Below, piece by piece: positions 36,306 to 44,892 of a stretch of 64,000 bases of DNA. The translations under genes were made by a program, and so were the position numbers. The number at the start of each line of letters is the position of its first letter. Within the stretch, counting starts at the first letter, position 1. Source of the stretch: Aeromicrobium terrae (lineage in GTDB: Bacteria; Actinomycetota; Actinomycetes; Propionibacteriales; Nocardioidaceae); NCBI RefSeq assembly GCF_008039565.1, contig NZ_VDUX01000002.1, positions 248,001 to 312,000 of the forward strand, given 5' to 3'. The notes below the pieces were generated by a model. The model had not been told where the DNA came from. It saw only the letters and a list, made by a program, of their open reading frames with translations, and searched no databases.

Positions 36306-37556
36306 TCAGAGCCAGCCCATCGGGTTCACGGTGTGGCCGTTGGTGATCACCATGAAGTGCAGGTGGCAGCCGGTCGAGTAACCCGTGGTGCCCGAGTACG
36401 CGATGACCTGACCACGCTTGACGTGCGTGCCCGTGCGGTACTTGAACCGGGACAGGTGGTTGTACGTGGTGACGACGTTGACGCCGCGCTTGATGCCGTT
36501 GTTGAGGATCACGCGGTTGCCGTAGCCGCCGTTGTAGTACTGCTCGATGATCTTGCCGCTCGCGGCCGCGCGCACCGGGGTGCCGCAGGGGACGCCGAAG
36601 TCGGTGCCGTCGTGCAGCTTGTAGACGTGCGTGATGGGGTGCCAGCGCATGCCGTACGACGAGGTGATCGGCCCGTTGACGGGGCGGGAGAGCGTGCCGC
36701 CGCTGTCGCCGCCGGCGCCCTTGCCGCCGCCCTTGGCGGCCAGCGCGGCCAACCGGGCGTTCAGGCTGGCTCGCTCGTTCTCCAGCTGCTTGAGCTTCTT
36801 GAGGTCGGCCTTGCGGATCCGGTTCGCCTTGTTGCGAGCGGTGGAGCGGTCGGAGACCAGCTCGTCGACGGCGAGCTTCTGCTTCTCCGCCGCCGCCTCC
36901 AGCCGCTGCCGGACGACGAGGTTCGCCGCCGCAGCAGCGCGAGCCGCGGCGACCTGGTCGCGGAGCTTCTGCACCCGGTCGCGATTGAGACGCAGGATGA
37001 CCTTCGACGCGGCCAGGCGCTGCATCGTCGCGAGCTGGGCGTCGCTGACGGAGTCGTTGAGCGCCATGCGCTCGGAGAACTGGGTCGGGCTCTCGCCGCG
37101 CAGCAGGTCGCCGAAGGCCTGCAGGCCGCGGTCGCCCTCCTGGAGCGACTCGACCGTGAACCGCTGGACCTCGAGCTCGGACTTCTTGAGCTTCGCCTCG
37201 CCGACCTTCAGCTGGGCGATGGCGGTGTCGAGCTCGGCCTCGCTCTCGTCGAGCTTGGCCTGCATCTGCCGGTCGCGCGCCTCGGCCGTGGCGAGCTCGC
37301 CGCGGGTCTTGCCCAGGGTGTTCTTCGCGCGGTCGAGCTTGGCCTGGGCGGCTCGCAGGGCGGCGACGGCGTCGGCGTACGCCTTGCTCGACTCGTCGTA
37401 CTGCTTCTTGGCCGAGTCGATCTTGCCGTTGACGCCCTTCTTCTGCTGCTCGAGGTCGTGCTTCTTGTCGGCGGCGACGGGGCTCGCGAACATCGCCGTG
37501 ACGAGCGCGAGCACGACGAACGCAGCCATGCCGGCCTTGCGAACGCTGGAGACCAT
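36306..37556 (-). CDS. Coiled-coil M23 (LytM) peptidoglycan endopeptidase
   Basis: The 416-residue protein has a signal peptide to about ASPVAA (residue 29), then coiled-coil regions over about residues 32-275, a Gly-rich linker, and an M23 domain. The zinc ligands are His315 and Asp319 (HDGTD) and His400 (HLH). The catalytic histidines are His367 and His398, so the enzyme appears active. The layout matches EnvC/PcsB/RipC-type hydrolases activated by FtsEX, whose genes lie just upstream. It should cleave peptide crosslinks during cell division. Confidence 0.92.
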   Translation of the reverse strand: MVSSVRKAGMAAFVVLALVTAMFASPVAADKKHDLEQQKKGVNGKIDSAKKQYDESSKAYADAVAALRAAQAKLDRAKNTLGKTRGELATAEARDRQMQAKLDESEAELDTAIAQLKVGEAKLKKSELEVQRFTVESLQEGDRGLQAFGDLLRGESPTQFSERMALNDSVSDAQLATMQRLAASKVILRLNRDRVQKLRDQVAAARAAAAANLVVRQRLEAAAEKQKLAVDELVSDRSTARNKANRIRKADLKKLKQLENERASLNARLAALAAKGGGKGAGGDSGGTLSRPVNGPITSSYGMRWHPITHVYKLHDGTDFGVPCGTPVRAAASGKIIEQYYNGGYGNRVILNNGIKRGVNVVTTYNHLSRFKYRTGTHVKRGQVIAYSGTTGYSTGCHLHFMVITNGHTVNPMGWL

Positions 37557-37628
37557 GACCTCGACCTTGGGGAAGACCTCCCGCGGACGGGAGGGTGTCG
37601 AACGAGTGTGACAGATGTTACTCGTGTG

Positions 37629-37656
37629 ACTCTAGGTCATCTTCCCTGTGGATCAA
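37629..37656 (-). promoter_or_regulatory. Putative sigma-70-type promoter for the M23 gene
   Basis: Read on the minus strand, TTGATC (37651-37656) and TAGAGT (37629-37634) are separated by 16 bases and lie 73-100 bases before the start codon. A second feature, the hairpin CCTCCCG/CGGGAGG at 37577-37594, lies in the leader and may affect translation. Confidence 0.45.
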
Positions 37657-37691
37657 AGCATGTGCAGCGTTCGCAAGGCCGGCGTCGCGGG

Positions 37692-38345
37692 TCAGGGCTT
37701 GACGGTCCCGAACCGCGAGAGGAAGCGGTTCGCGTCGTTGTAGCCCGGCTTGCTGCCGACCACGTACACCGACGTGTGCGTGCCGATCTGGGCCGCCGTG
37801 GGCGTGTAGAAGTACCCGAACGCGACCGGGATGCCGTCGGCGAACCAGACGATGTCGAACGTCACGTCGTTCGGCTTCCAGTGCCCCGGCGTCACGGCCT
37901 GGGTGTGGCCGACCTTGTTGATGCCCTCGATGTGCATCGTCGCGGTCTTGATGTTGCCCTTGGCGACCGGCTTCGTCGGGGCCGACGTGGCGGTGATCGG
38001 TGCCTGCGGAGCCTTCTTCGCCGTCACGGCGACGGTGATCTCCTCACCGAGCTCGTCGGCGGTCAGCGCGAGCGTGGTGCCCTTGGCCTCGGGGATCGCG
38101 ACGCCGTCGGCGAACCACTGGTACGTGTACTGCGTCGAGACCGGCAGCTCGTACTGGCCGCGCCAGACACCGCGGGTGGCCTTCAGCGTGTTGCCGACCT
38201 TGGCCTGCCCGGTGATCCGCGGCGGCGACGAGTTGGACAGTGCCGCGTCGGCGGGCGACGTGGAGACGACGAAGGACGCTGCCGCGAGAGCCCCGGTGGC
38301 CAGGGCCAGCGATGCGCCACGCCGGAAGGAGAGTGTTCTACTCAT
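37692..38345 (-). CDS. Secreted protein with two Ig-like repeats
   Basis: From ATG 38345 the protein has 217 residues and a signal peptide ending near PADA (about residue 34). Two related segments follow: ITGQAKVGNTLKATRGVW with YQWFADGVAIPEA, and IEGINKVGHTQAVTPGHW with IVWFADGIPVAF. These are the Ig-like beta-sandwich repeats common in exported actinobacterial surface proteins. No enzymatic motif is seen. Its place between ftsX and the FtsEX-type hydrolase is not part of the usual layout. Confidence 0.75.
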   Translation of the reverse strand: MSRTLSFRRGASLALATGALAAASFVVSTSPADAALSNSSPPRITGQAKVGNTLKATRGVWRGQYELPVSTQYTYQWFADGVAIPEAKGTTLALTADELGEEITVAVTAKKAPQAPITATSAPTKPVAKGNIKTATMHIEGINKVGHTQAVTPGHWKPNDVTFDIVWFADGIPVAFGYFYTPTAAQIGTHTSVYVVGSKPGYNDANRFLSRFGTVKP

Positions 38346-38479
38346 CGGGTGGTGCTCCATTTCAGCTGGGAGTGACCCCCGAGGGCTCCAGCCTAAGTTG
38401 AAGGATCACCTTTCCGCGGGACGAACCACCGACCCACGCGCGAATTTCTGTCCCAGCCGTCACCGGCGTCCCGGCAGCC

Positions 38480-39394
38480 TCAGACGTCGAGGTACTTACG
38501 GGTCATGATGAACGTCGGGACCAGCGCCAGGAGCAGCGCGAGCACCGTGGTGATGCCCATGACGACGACCGACTCCTGCCATCGCACCCAGGTGGTGATC
38601 TGGCCGAGGTTGTCGCGCAGGTAGCCGTAGACGACGAAGTACATGAACAGGCCGAGCCCGAGCGCCGACAACGCGGCGGAGATCAGCGCCGCGAGCATCG
38701 ACTCCAGCACGAACGGCAGCTGGATGTGCCAGCTCGACGCACCGACGAGGCGCATGATGCCGATCTCACGCCTGCGCGCGTAGGCCGTCATGCGGATGGT
38801 GTTGGAGACCTGCAGGATCGCGGCGACGATCAGCAGCAGGGCGGTGCCGATCGCGGCGTACTGCATCTTCTCCAGGATCTCGAAGAGCGGGCCGAGCAGC
38901 TTGCGCAGCGAGTTGACGTTGCCGACGCCGTCCATGCCGGAGACCTGGCTGACCACGCCGTCGAACTTCTGCGGGTCCTTCAGCGTGACGAAGTACGACT
39001 CCGGGAACGCGCTCGGGCCGAGGGTCTCGAGCTGCTTGCGCCCGGTCTCCGTCTGGCCGAGCAGCTCGCGTGCCTGCTCGTAGTTGTCGGCCGGGGTGCG
39101 CACGTCGAACGACTTCACCTCGGGGTTGGTGTCGAGCGCCTTCTTGACCGCGGCCTTCTGCGCGTCGGTGGCCTCGCCGCCGATGCAGGTGGAGCTCGGC
39201 GAGTTCTTGGTGCACAGGTTCACCTGGAGCTGCAGGCGGTCACCGAAGTACTGCTCGGTGCGGTCGGCCTGGCTCTGGATGAGCAGGCCGAGGGCGACGA
39301 GCAGCAGTGACACGGTCATCGTGACGACCAGGGAGATCGTCATCGACTTGTTGCGCGACAAGCTCGTGCCGAGCTCGCTCAGCATGGTCCTCAT
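38480..39394 (-). CDS. ftsX: Cell-division ABC transporter permease FtsX
   Basis: FtsX is the membrane half of the FtsEX complex that switches on peptidoglycan hydrolases. The 304-residue chain has one N-terminal helix, an extracellular domain of about 120 residues with two Cys (CTKNSPSSTC), and three C-terminal helices. The Cys pair resembles that of mycobacterial FtsX. The cytoplasmic loop before the third helix contains ARRREIGIMRLVGAS, which couples to FtsE. The start is the ATG at 39394; the TTG one codon earlier is also possible. It follows ftsE with a 7-base gap. Confidence 0.95.
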   Translation of the reverse strand: MRTMLSELGTSLSRNKSMTISLVVTMTVSLLLVALGLLIQSQADRTEQYFGDRLQLQVNLCTKNSPSSTCIGGEATDAQKAAVKKALDTNPEVKSFDVRTPADNYEQARELLGQTETGRKQLETLGPSAFPESYFVTLKDPQKFDGVVSQVSGMDGVGNVNSLRKLLGPLFEILEKMQYAAIGTALLLIVAAILQVSNTIRMTAYARRREIGIMRLVGASSWHIQLPFVLESMLAALISAALSALGLGLFMYFVVYGYLRDNLGQITTWVRWQESVVVMGITTVLALLLALVPTFIMTRKYLDV

Positions 39395-39401
39395 CAAGTC
39401 C

Positions 39402-40091
39402 TCAGCTCTGGTAGCCGTAGATGCCGCGGGCCTCGTCGCGGACGATGTGCCCGTCGTCGAGCTCGATGACGCGCTTGCGCATCTGGTCGACGATCGTGGA
39501 GTCGTGCGTGGCCATCACCACGGTGGTGTCCGTGCGGTTGATGCGGTCGAGCAGCTTCATGATGCCGACACTGGTGGCCGGGTCCAGGTTTCCGGTGGGC
39601 TCGTCGGCGATGAGGATCATCGGCCGGTTCACGAAGGCGCGGGCGATGGCCACGCGCTGCTGCTCGCCGCCGGACAGCTCGTCGGGCATGCGGTGGCCCT
39701 TGCCCTGGAGGTCGACCATCTCGAGCGTCTCGGGCACGAGCTTGTCGATCTCGTGGCGTGACTTCCCGATGACCTGCAGGGCGAACGCGACGTTCTCGGT
39801 GACCGTCTTGTTGGGCAGCAGGCGGAAGTCCTGGAACACCGTGCCGACCTGCCGGCGCAGCTTCGGGACCTTCCAGCTGGAGAGCTTGTTGATCTCCTTG
39901 CCTGCGACGTAGACGCGGCCGGTGGACGGGCGGGTCTCGCGGAGCACGAGGCGGAGGAACGTCGACTTGCCCGAGCCGGAGGCGCCGACCAGGAAGACGA
40001 ACTCGCCCTTCTCGATCTCCAGGTCCAGGCCCTGCAGCGCCGGGCGTTTCTGACCGGGATAGGTCTTCGTCACCTTGTCGAAGCGGATCAC
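39402..40091 (-). CDS. ftsE: Cell-division ABC transporter ATPase FtsE
   Basis: FtsE is the cytoplasmic ATPase of FtsEX. The 229 residues hold Walker [10 protein letters not shown] (about residues 36-44), the Q-loop, the signature LSGGEQQR, Walker [13 protein letters not shown] and the H-loop ATHD. The start codon is at 40091. The usual upstream neighbour prfB is 5.3 kb away here because an iron cassette lies between them. Confidence 0.96.
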   Translation of the reverse strand: MIRFDKVTKTYPGQKRPALQGLDLEIEKGEFVFLVGASGSGKSTFLRLVLRETRPSTGRVYVAGKEINKLSSWKVPKLRRQVGTVFQDFRLLPNKTVTENVAFALQVIGKSRHEIDKLVPETLEMVDLQGKGHRMPDELSGGEQQRVAIARAFVNRPMILIADEPTGNLDPATSVGIMKLLDRINRTDTTVVMATHDSTIVDQMRKRVIELDDGHIVRDEARGIYGYQS

Positions 40092-40164
40092 CCGTCGACT
40101 ATAGGCAGCCGCCCCGAGGCCGCCGCGCAGGCACGCCCGGGCCGGACCCCCGGTTCCGATCCTG

Positions 40165-40183
40165 TTAGGTATGCCTTACCTTA
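40165..40183 (+). promoter_or_regulatory. DtxR/IdeR-type iron box before the siderophore transporter
   Basis: TTAGGTATGCCTTACCTTA matches the consensus TTAGGTTAGGCTAACCTAA at 14 of 19 positions and is a near-perfect dyad. It ends five bases before the ATPase start at 40189, so the promoter must overlap it. Repression under iron sufficiency is expected. Confidence 0.85.
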
Positions 40184-40188
40184 TCGGC

Positions 40189-40986
40189 ATGATCACCGCC
40201 GCAGGAGTTCACGCCGGCTACGGACGCACCGAGGTCGTCACCGACGCCGACCTGATGCTGACCCCGGGCACGGTGACCGCGCTCATCGGGCCGAACGGCA
40301 GTGGCAAGTCCACGCTGCTGCGCACCCTCGCCCGCCTGCACCCGGCGACGCGCGGCCGGATCGAGCTCGCGGACGGCCGCGGCGTCGACGAGCTGCCGTC
40401 CAAGGAGCTCGCCACCCGCCTGACCCTGCTGTCGCAGACGCGCGTCGCACCGGGCGGCGTGACCGTCCGCGAGGCGGTCGAGTACGGCCGCCACCCGCAC
40501 CGGGGCCGCTGGGGCGGCGGCGACCCGGACGGACCTGAGGTCGTCGAGCGCGTGCTGGCGATGACCGGTGTGAGCGACCTCGCCGGCCGGCCGGTCGACA
40601 GCCTCTCCGGCGGTCAGATGCAGCGCGTCTGGCTGGCCAGCTGCCTCGCCCAGGACACGCCCGTGCTCCTGCTCGACGAGCCGACGACCTACCTCGACCT
40701 CCGGTACCAGGTGGAGATGCTCGACATCGTCCGCGACCTCGCCGACCTGCACGGCATCGCCGTCGGCGTCGTGCTCCACGACCTCGACCAGGCCGCCTCG
40801 GTGGCCGACCAGGTCGTCCTGCTCGTCGGCGGCCGCGTCATCGCGACCGGCCGGCCGGCCGACGTCCTCACCCCCGCCCTGCTCACCCATGCCTACGGCA
40901 TCGACGTCGATGTCGACGTCGACCCACAGACCGGGCTGCTCCGCACCCGGGCCCTGGCTCGACACCACCACCAGAAGGAGAACTGA
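40189..40986 (+). CDS. Siderophore/iron ABC transporter ATP-binding protein (FepC-like)
   Basis: The start is ATG 40189 (MITAAGVHAGYGRTE). An earlier ATG at 40171 lies within the iron box and is unlikely. The 265 residues carry Walker A GPNGSGKST, the signature LSGGQMQR, Walker B VLLLDEPTTYLD and the H-loop VLHDLD. The family powers uptake of ferric siderophores or haem. It is the first gene of a three-gene unit (ATPase, binding lipoprotein, fused permease). The binding protein starts two bases after its stop. Confidence 0.92.
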   Translation: MITAAGVHAGYGRTEVVTDADLMLTPGTVTALIGPNGSGKSTLLRTLARLHPATRGRIELADGRGVDELPSKELATRLTLLSQTRVAPGGVTVREAVEYGRHPHRGRWGGGDPDGPEVVERVLAMTGVSDLAGRPVDSLSGGQMQRVWLASCLAQDTPVLLLDEPTTYLDLRYQVEMLDIVRDLADLHGIAVGVVLHDLDQAASVADQVVLLVGGRVIATGRPADVLTPALLTHAYGIDVDVDVDPQTGLLRTRALARHHHQKEN

Positions 40987-40988
40987 CC

Positions 40989-41975
40989 GTGCGAACCCCC
41001 CGAACGTTGATCGCGGCAGCCGTCGCCGTCGCCGCCACCGGCCTCGCCGCCTGCGGCACCACCGAGGACTCCGGCGGCTCGTCGTCCGACGAGAAGGCGA
41101 TCACGATCACCGATGCCCGCGGCAAGAAGGTCACCCTCGACGGACCGGCGGAGCGCGTCGCCGGCACCGAGTGGAACGTCATCGAGTACCTCGCGAGCCT
41201 CGGCGTCCAGCCGGTCGGCGTCTCCGACATCAAGGGCTTCAACCAGTGGGACAGCGCGGTGACCCTGGACAAGGACGCCAAGGACATCGGCACCCGTGGC
41301 GAGCCGAGCCTCGACACCCTCGCGACGCTCGACCTCGACGTCCTGTTCGTCACCGACCAGCTCGTGGGCGACTCCCTCAAGCAGATCGAGAAGTCGATCC
41401 CGGTCATCGTCGTCCCCGGAGGCGACGCGAAGGACCCGACGGGCCAGATGTTCGAGAACGTCGACCTGGTCGCCAAGGCCACCGGCACCGAGGACGAGGC
41501 CGCGCAGCTGAAGAAGAAGTTCGAGGCGAAGCTCACGGAGACGAAGCAGAACGTAGCCGCGTCCGACCTCGCCGGCGCGCCCGTCGCGCTGAACGACGCG
41601 TACGCGGAGGGCTCCACCGTCTCGGTCCGCCCGTACATGCCGGGTTCGCAGCTCGGTGACCTGCTGAAGCAGGTCGGGTTCGAGAACGCCTGGTCGTCGA
41701 TCACGGGGCTGAAGGGTGACCCGGTCTACGGGCTCGCGGCCACCGACGTCGAGGGCCTCACGAAGCTGCCCGACGACACGCAGTTCTGGTACACGGGCAA
41801 CGAGGAGTCGTCGCCGGACATCTACACCGAGACGCTGAAGGGCAACAAGGTGTGGACGTCGCTGCCGTTCGCGGACGGTGCCGTGGCGCTCCCGCCGAAG
41901 ATCTGGATGTTCGGTGGCCCGCTGTCGATGATCCAGTTCCTGGAGCAGGTCGACGCGATCGTCGCGAAGGCCTGA
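40989..41975 (+). CDS. Iron-siderophore substrate-binding lipoprotein
   Basis: The 328-residue protein starts at GTG 40989 and has a lipoprotein signal with lipobox LAAC (Cys22). A Ser/Gly linker leads to a FecB/FhuD-type class III binding fold: ITITDARGKKVTLDGPAERV, VEYLASLGVQPVGVSD-like segments and a long backbone helix. The conserved acidic residues that dock on the permease are seen around RGEPSLDTLATLDLDVLF. The siderophore type is not evident. It is co-transcribed with its ATPase and permease. Confidence 0.92.
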   Translation: MRTPRTLIAAAVAVAATGLAACGTTEDSGGSSSDEKAITITDARGKKVTLDGPAERVAGTEWNVIEYLASLGVQPVGVSDIKGFNQWDSAVTLDKDAKDIGTRGEPSLDTLATLDLDVLFVTDQLVGDSLKQIEKSIPVIVVPGGDAKDPTGQMFENVDLVAKATGTEDEAAQLKKKFEAKLTETKQNVAASDLAGAPVALNDAYAEGSTVSVRPYMPGSQLGDLLKQVGFENAWSSITGLKGDPVYGLAATDVEGLTKLPDDTQFWYTGNEESSPDIYTETLKGNKVWTSLPFADGAVALPPKIWMFGGPLSMIQFLEQVDAIVAKA

Positions 41976-41981
41976 CCTGAG

Positions 41982-44081
41982 ATGACCCTGGTCGAGGATC
42001 GCACCACCACCACCACCGCCGTCCGTCGTGACGTGCCGACGGAGACGCCGGCGGCCACCTGGCGACTCCTGTCGCTGGTGGTGGGGCTCCTCGGCCTCGT
42101 GGTCGTGGTGGCCGCCGCCCACGTCGTGCAAGGGACGGCCGACGTGGGCGTGCGCGACCTCGTCTCGTGGCTGCTCGGCCGGTCGGACTCCGGGACGGCC
42201 GCAGTCGTGATCGACTCGCGGCTTCCACGCCTGGCGGCCGGCGCGCTCGTCGGCGTCGCGCTCGGCGTCGCCGGCTGCGTGATGCAGTCGATGAGCCGCA
42301 ACCTGCTCGCGTCGCCCGACACGCTCGCGGTGAACGCGGGCGCCTTCGTCGCCCTCGCCGCCGCCGGCGGGCTCGGCCTCGGCGCGACGCTCTTCGGCGA
42401 CCTGGGTCTCGCCTTCGCCGGCGGGCTGCTGGGCGCCGCCCTCGTGCTCGGCCTGGCCGGCACGGAGTACGGCACCGTGCGGCTCGTGCTGGCCGGCACC
42501 GTCGTGGCTCTCGTCCTGAGGTCCGTCGCGACGACCTTCCTCATCCTCAACCCGCTCGAGACGCGCGGGCTGCACGCGTGGGAAGCAGGCTCGCTGAGCC
42601 AGAACAGCTTCGACACCGTGACGGCGATGCTGCCGGTGGTGCTCGTGGCGATCGCCGCGCTGACCCTCATGGTCCGCCGGCTCGACGTCCTGTCCCTCGG
42701 CGACGACGAGGCGCGGGCGCTCGGCGTCCCCGTCCGGCAGACGCAGCTGATCGTCCTGATGCTCGCCGTCCTGCTGTCCGCCGCGGCCGTGACCGTCGCC
42801 GGCCCGATCGCGTTCGTCGGGCTCGTCGCGCCGGGCCTCACCCGCCTGGTCGTCGGGCGCGTGCCGGGGCTGCACCGGCACCGCGTGCTGCTGCCCGTCA
42901 CCGCCCTCGTCGGCATCACCATCACGCTCGCGGCCGACGTCGTCGTGCGCGCGATGATCGGCTCCCAACGAGCCGTGATGGTGCCCACCGGGATCATGAC
43001 ATCGCTGCTCGGCGGGTTGCTGATGATCGGCTTCGCGTTCCGGCTCCGGGCCCAGCGGCTGGGCACCCGCAGCGACGACCTCGACGTCCGGGGTCGCGGC
43101 ACCACCCATCCGTACCTCCTGATCGCCGGCCTCACCCTCGTGCTGGCCGCCCTGATCGCCACCGCTCTGCTCGTCGGTGACGCCACCTTCCTGCTGGGCG
43201 ACCTGGTGCAGTGGCTGACCGGCCGGTCCGACGGACTGGTCGCCGCCGTCCTCGACGCCCGGGCACCACGGGTCGTCGCGGCGGTGCTCGCCGGTGTCGC
43301 CCTGGCCGTCGCGGGCACGATGACGCAGGCCGTCACCCGCAACGCCCTGGCGGACCCGGCCATCATCGGGGTCTCCGGCGGCGCGGCGGTCGGCGCGGTG
43401 GTCGTCGTGACGGCCGTGCCGACCGCGTCCTTCTGGGTCCTCGCGGGAGCCGCCGGTGCCGGCGCGCTGCTCGCGGCGGCGCTGGTGTTCGGGCTCGCTG
43501 CCCGCGGCGGGTTCGCGACCGACCGGCTCGTGCTCGTCGGCGTCGGCGTCGCGTTCCTCGCCACCGCCCTCGTGACGCTGATGATCGTCACCACCGACCC
43601 GTACAACGCGTCGAAGGCGCTGACCTGGCTGTCCGGCTCCACCTACGGGCGCTCGTTCGAGCACCTCGTGCCGCTGGCCGTCGCCTGCGCCGCGCTGATC
43701 CCGGCGGCCGTGCTCGGGTACCGCCACCTCGACCTCGTCTCGATCGACGACGACACCCCACGCGTCCTGGGCGTCCGGCTGCCGCTCGCACGGCTCGGGC
43801 TGCTCGCGTGCGCCGTCCTGCTCACCGCGACGTCCGTCGCCGCGATCGGCCTGGTGACGTTCGTCGGACTCGTCACCCCGCACGCCGCGCGCACGCTGGT
43901 CGGCCGGCGGCACGCCCTGGTGATCCCGGTGGCCGCGCTGCTCGGCGCGTCCCTGATGGTGGTGGCCGACCTGGTCGGGCGCACCGTGATGGCGCCGGCG
44001 CAGCTCCCGGTCAGCCTGCTGACCGCCCTGATCGGCGGTCCGTACTTCTTCTACCTGCTCAGACGAGCGGCACGAAGCTGA
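41982..44081 (+). CDS. FecCD-type permease, two domains fused
   Basis: This 699-residue protein contains two complete FecCD/BtuC-type permease domains in one chain, of about residues 25-345 and 360-699. Each has nine to ten membrane helices and its own coupling-helix region: GVALGVAGCVMQSMSRNLLASPDTL in the first and GVALAVAGTMTQAVTRNALADPAIIG in the second. In most systems these are two subunits (FepD and FepG). The fused form, known from FhuB, would make a transporter without subunit pairing. Its 3' end overlaps the convergent pcm gene by 23 bases. Confidence 0.93.
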   Translation: MTLVEDRTTTTTAVRRDVPTETPAATWRLLSLVVGLLGLVVVVAAAHVVQGTADVGVRDLVSWLLGRSDSGTAAVVIDSRLPRLAAGALVGVALGVAGCVMQSMSRNLLASPDTLAVNAGAFVALAAAGGLGLGATLFGDLGLAFAGGLLGAALVLGLAGTEYGTVRLVLAGTVVALVLRSVATTFLILNPLETRGLHAWEAGSLSQNSFDTVTAMLPVVLVAIAALTLMVRRLDVLSLGDDEARALGVPVRQTQLIVLMLAVLLSAAAVTVAGPIAFVGLVAPGLTRLVVGRVPGLHRHRVLLPVTALVGITITLAADVVVRAMIGSQRAVMVPTGIMTSLLGGLLMIGFAFRLRAQRLGTRSDDLDVRGRGTTHPYLLIAGLTLVLAALIATALLVGDATFLLGDLVQWLTGRSDGLVAAVLDARAPRVVAAVLAGVALAVAGTMTQAVTRNALADPAIIGVSGGAAVGAVVVVTAVPTASFWVLAGAAGAGALLAAALVFGLAARGGFATDRLVLVGVGVAFLATALVTLMIVTTDPYNASKALTWLSGSTYGRSFEHLVPLAVACAALIPAAVLGYRHLDLVSIDDDTPRVLGVRLPLARLGLLACAVLLTATSVAAIGLVTFVGLVTPHAARTLVGRRHALVIPVAALLGASLMVVADLVGRTVMAPAQLPVSLLTALIGGPYFFYLLRRAARS

Positions 44082-44622
44082 ACGCCCCGTGGGTGCTGAC
44101 CTCGACGTCGCTCGCCGTGGGCCCGGTTCGCCGCACGCGCGTCATCGTCGCGCCGACGGGGACGAGGAGGATGCCGTCGTCGGTGAGCTGGTCGACGAGC
44201 TCCATTGGCAGGCTGCGCGGGGAGGCCGACACCAGGATCCGGTCGAACGACGCCTCGTCGGGCGCGCCGAGCCGGTCCGGGTCGGCGGCCCGGATCGACG
44301 CCCACGGCACGTCGTAGCGGGCCAGGTTCTCCGCGCCGAACGTGACGAGGTCCTCCACGCGCTCGAGCCCCAGCACCGATCCCTCCGGACCGACGAGATG
44401 GGCGAGCAGCGCGGTGGTCCAGCCCGAGCCGCTGCCGACGTCGAGCACGCGGTGACCGGGCCGGACGTCGAGCAGCACGAGCATCGCCCGCACGGTGCGC
44501 GGCTGGGAGTTGGTCTGGCCGTGGCCGATCGGGATCGGGCCGTCGTAGCCGGCGTTGCCGCGGTCGGCCGGGCGCAGGAAGTCACCCCGGTCGACGGTGC
44601 GGAACGCGGCGGCTACGTCCAT
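44059..44622 (-). CDS. Protein-L-isoaspartate O-methyltransferase-like protein
   Basis: The 187-residue protein from ATG 44622 has the PCMT pattern. IPIGHGQTNSQPRTVRAML is the substrate-region motif (normally GxGQTIS.P). LDVGSGSGWTTALLAHLVG is SAM motif I, and ILVSASPRSLP the later motif (normally ...A.P..P). The enzyme class repairs isoaspartyl residues. The usual Ile in GQTIS is Asn here. It lies between the iron transporter and the bacterioferritin operon, divergent from the latter across an iron box. Confidence 0.8.
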   Translation of the reverse strand: MDVAAAFRTVDRGDFLRPADRGNAGYDGPIPIGHGQTNSQPRTVRAMLVLLDVRPGHRVLDVGSGSGWTTALLAHLVGPEGSVLGLERVEDLVTFGAENLARYDVPWASIRAADPDRLGAPDEASFDRILVSASPRSLPMELVDQLTDDGILLVPVGATMTRVRRTGPTASDVEVSTHGAFSFVPLV

Positions 44623-44661
44623 CGATCCATGATGCGCCTCACACACAGTTGCCCGATCTAG

Positions 44662-44680
44662 TGAGGGCAGGCTAACCTTC
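44662..44680 (+). promoter_or_regulatory. DtxR/IdeR-type iron box before bfd-bfr
   Basis: TGAGGGCAGGCTAACCTTC matches the consensus at 14 of 19 positions, with AGGCTAACCT perfect in the centre. It ends five bases before the bfd start, the same spacing as at the transporter operon. A bacterioferritin can be either activated or repressed by this regulator, so the direction is open. Confidence 0.8.
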
Positions 44681-44685
44681 ACGGC

Positions 44686-44892
44686 GTGATCGTGTGCCAC
44701 TGCGGAGTCGTCACCTCCGGCGACATCGCCGAGGCGATGATCGGTGGCGCGCGCACGGTCGGCGAGGTCTGCCGGCGCACCGGGGCCGCCCAGAGCTGCG
44801 GCACCTGCTACTTCTCGGTCCGACAGGTCGTGTGCCAGCATGAGCAGCACGCCCAGCCCGTCGCCGAGGAGGCCGTCCGTGCAGCCAGTTGA
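44686..44892 (+). CDS. bfd: Bacterioferritin-associated ferredoxin
   Basis: The 68-residue protein starts at GTG 44686 and has the Bfd arrangement of four Cys ligands for a [2Fe-2S] cluster: CHC at residues 4-6, a helical turn, then CGTC near residues 38-41. A fifth Cys (VCQHEQ) lies in the tail. Bfd gives electrons to bacterioferritin to mobilise stored iron. It overlaps bfr by 14 bases, and this direct coupling supports the partnership. Confidence 0.9.
   Translation: MIVCHCGVVTSGDIAEAMIGGARTVGEVCRRTGAAQSCGTCYFSVRQVVCQHEQHAQPVAEEAVRAAS

Noticed and set aside
40171..40188. ATG at 40171 as the start of the siderophore ATPase
   Set aside because: It lies inside the 19-base iron box. The ATG at 40189 matches the family N-terminus.
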